Shown here: one piece after another, positions 62,115 to 64,000 of the stretch | How the letters are laid out: each line of letters opens with the position of its first letter | Position numbering within the stretch: the stretch's first letter is position 1 | From: Anoplopoma fimbria | Lineage: Eukaryota; Chordata; Actinopteri; Perciformes; Anoplopomatidae | Length of the DNA stretch: 64,000 nucleotides | Reading direction: 5' to 3' | NCBI RefSeq assembly: GCF_027596085.1 | Contig: NC_072465.1 | Span: 19,896,707 to 19,960,706, forward strand | Program-made: the position numbers and the translations under genes | Notes under the pieces: model-generated | Seen by the model: the letters and a program-made list of their open reading frames with translations, nothing else | Database searches by the model: none | What the model was told of the DNA's origin: nothing

Positions 62115-64000
62115 CCTCCTCCACGCTCACTGTGAAATGTTTCTTTCGTCCACCCTTTACTCTCTTTTTGCCCTTCTTTCCTTTCCAACAAATTCCACTG
62201 TTAATGAAAATGGAAAGCTCTTTCTCAACGTGTGCCAATAATATTATTTTTCTTTAGGCTTGATTAAGTCTGCAAATATGCAGCAAACGGACAGGAAATG
62301 TATTTTTCTGTGTTACTGTACGATCTTCGTACGGGATTCTTCTTCTCTATTGTAAAGGGAGACGACTGCAAAGCTTTGTCGAAACAAAGTTAATTGCACC
62401 TTCAGATAGTTTATTGTTTCCTGGAGGGAATTATTTTCTCAATAACAGCTTCAGCACAAAGTTAGACTGCTAGTTTCCATTTAGGTTTTATGGCACCGGA
62501 CCACAGGGAACATAACAGTAAACAATATTTTGATTGATGCAACAGAGGAAAACATCCAGCCAGTTCGCTTCAGTTTAGGCTATCACAAAACCAACAAAAC
62601 AAGCACACCACATCACTTTTGTTAATCACATGCTGCAGAGCTCTTCAGCCTGAATGAGTTTGGCTTGGTCGAAGATGCTTCTCTTTGACGGAGAATTTAT
62701 CATCGTTTCCGCTACGAAAACAATCAACAGCTGTTACTTATGAATTAAAGAAGAAGGTTCGTGGGAAGGTTTATCTGAGTCATCAGTGAGAGTCTGTGAC
62801 TTTTTACACGCAGCCTGAAGTCTGATCAAAGCGCTCTGAAGACCGAATGTCATGTCCAATCTGTTGTAGTAAATATGAGGCTGTTTGACTGAGTGCAGTT
62901 ACCTTTGACCCACAGCAGATTCATGTCAGTGTATCGGTGATGGCTCGGCCTGCATTTGGCTTGCAGTGGTTGTAAGTCATGTGCGTGTGTCACTGTGCTA
63001 CGTCCATGCATGAGGACTGACTTCCTGTTATGGCATCTGATCTGGTTAACGTGGCATCAGCAAGCTTCTCACAACTGTCACTTACTTACAGAGCAGGGAA
63101 ACAGGAATAGAAGAAGACGCAAGCGGGCGAGCAGCAGAGGAGGAGGAGGAGGAGAGAGAATGGGAATGAGGAGGGAGAATTATACAGAACTGGAAACTTT
63201 GGGAAAGATGTAACAGAAAGAGGAGAAGAAAACATACAAAGAGAGAGAATCTTTTTTTGTGGTTTTACAAGGCTGACCACAATATTCCTTTTTCATGAGC
63301 ATGCAGTACGAAGCCAGTGTGGTTTGGGTCATCCACTGTTTAAAATGTCATTTTTGTAACTATAAACTTGGAACATATTGATATGTTCACGGATCTTATG
63401 AAACGTTTATAATGCTGAGAATACACTCTTATAGGATTGCTTGATTTATCATTTGCAAGATAATTACAGGATCACTGAGCAGCCGCTAACTCAGAGCCCA
63501 GTCTCCGAAACCGAAATCTCCTTAAAATCGAGTATTGAAAATTGTCAAATAAATAAAAGTTGGAATTGAATGCTTTGGACATATTCATAGTCTTGTTTAC
63601 TTTTTCTTTCCTTCCCTTAAAGAACAAAATCAAACTATATTTGTTCATGCAAAGTTCTATATTTTTCCCTCAGATGAGTAACATATTTTGTTACATAAAA
63701 CAAAAGGTTTAAAACATTTTTAAACTAATATATACTAAGTATTGCTTCGCTATCAGTACCAAAACTCAAGTATCGTATTGACACTGATATTAAAAAAAAT
63801 TTGAAATGTTAATCAGCACTATGAAGCACTCACTGGTGCCAACTGGCGCTGCGTCAGAATATTAAATACTAAATTAAATAGTAAGCCGCTATCGGCACTT
63901 ATGTGCAGCTGCATCTTTGTGAATATCTAACATCTAAACGTGATGCATACCGCTGCATGAGTGATCACAGATATCTTTTGTGCTTTGTAGATTGATGTCT

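Larger units (their letters stand above)
50580..64000. other. Gene-poor region with decayed mobile elements
   Basis: Apart from the promoter-like patch at 53.2 kb and the two exon-like segments listed, no gene is seen. The stretch holds at least five fish-type interspersed repeats (54075-54645, 56478-56830, 57808-58095, 58558-58635, 59195-59510), a long CA array at 55056-55168 and short TC, GGA and GGGA runs. The rest is AT-rich unique sequence. Confidence 0.5.

Overview
This window is a piece of a ray-finned (teleost) fish nuclear genome, probably a percomorph. The evidence is split genes with GT-AG introns, very long CA/TG microsatellites, fish-type interspersed repeats (a tRNA-derived SINE, Tc1-like inverted-repeat elements, and the repeat carrying 'gctaacttagc...cagctagcctggctc'-type blocks) and a vertebrate GLI gene.

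The one complete gene is gli1 on the minus strand (coding exons 31862 down to 20937). All twelve coding exons were joined by eye. Phases agree at every junction, and the exons sum to 4,452 nt, or 1,483 residues plus stop. The protein has the Sufu-binding SYGHL motif, five tandem GLI C2H2 fingers, a DSGVEM degron, Ser-rich PKA/GSK3/CK1-type repeats and a C-terminal FxxII activation motif. Its 3' UTR probably runs to an AATAAA at 18675-18670.

About 5.5 kb beyond the gli1 3' end, in the same orientation, is a short first coding exon (13204-13144) with the N-terminal motif KRRKQANPRRN. This is the signature of ZEB (zinc finger E-box-binding homeobox) repressors. The rest of that gene lies left of the window, so 1-13143 is read as its first intron. 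A CpG-rich 5' UTR/promoter region lies at about 13205-14200.

From 32 kb to 64 kb no gene is identified with confidence. The stretch holds possible non-coding 5' exons of gli1 (32947-32985, 38470-38575), a CpG-rich CCAAT/GC-box promoter at about 53.2 kb, an exon-like segment just downstream of it on the plus strand (53640-53750), and an exon-like segment on the minus strand (60124-60228). It also holds many microsatellites and several decayed mobile elements, including a SINE nested in a Tc1-like element at 49.6-50.6 kb.

No bacterial-type system, CRISPR array, tRNA or rRNA gene was seen. The points most worth following are the ZEB-gli1 adjacency, the ancestral-type N-terminus of this Gli1, the possible upstream ORFs of both genes, and the orphan promoter/exon signals between 53 and 61 kb.
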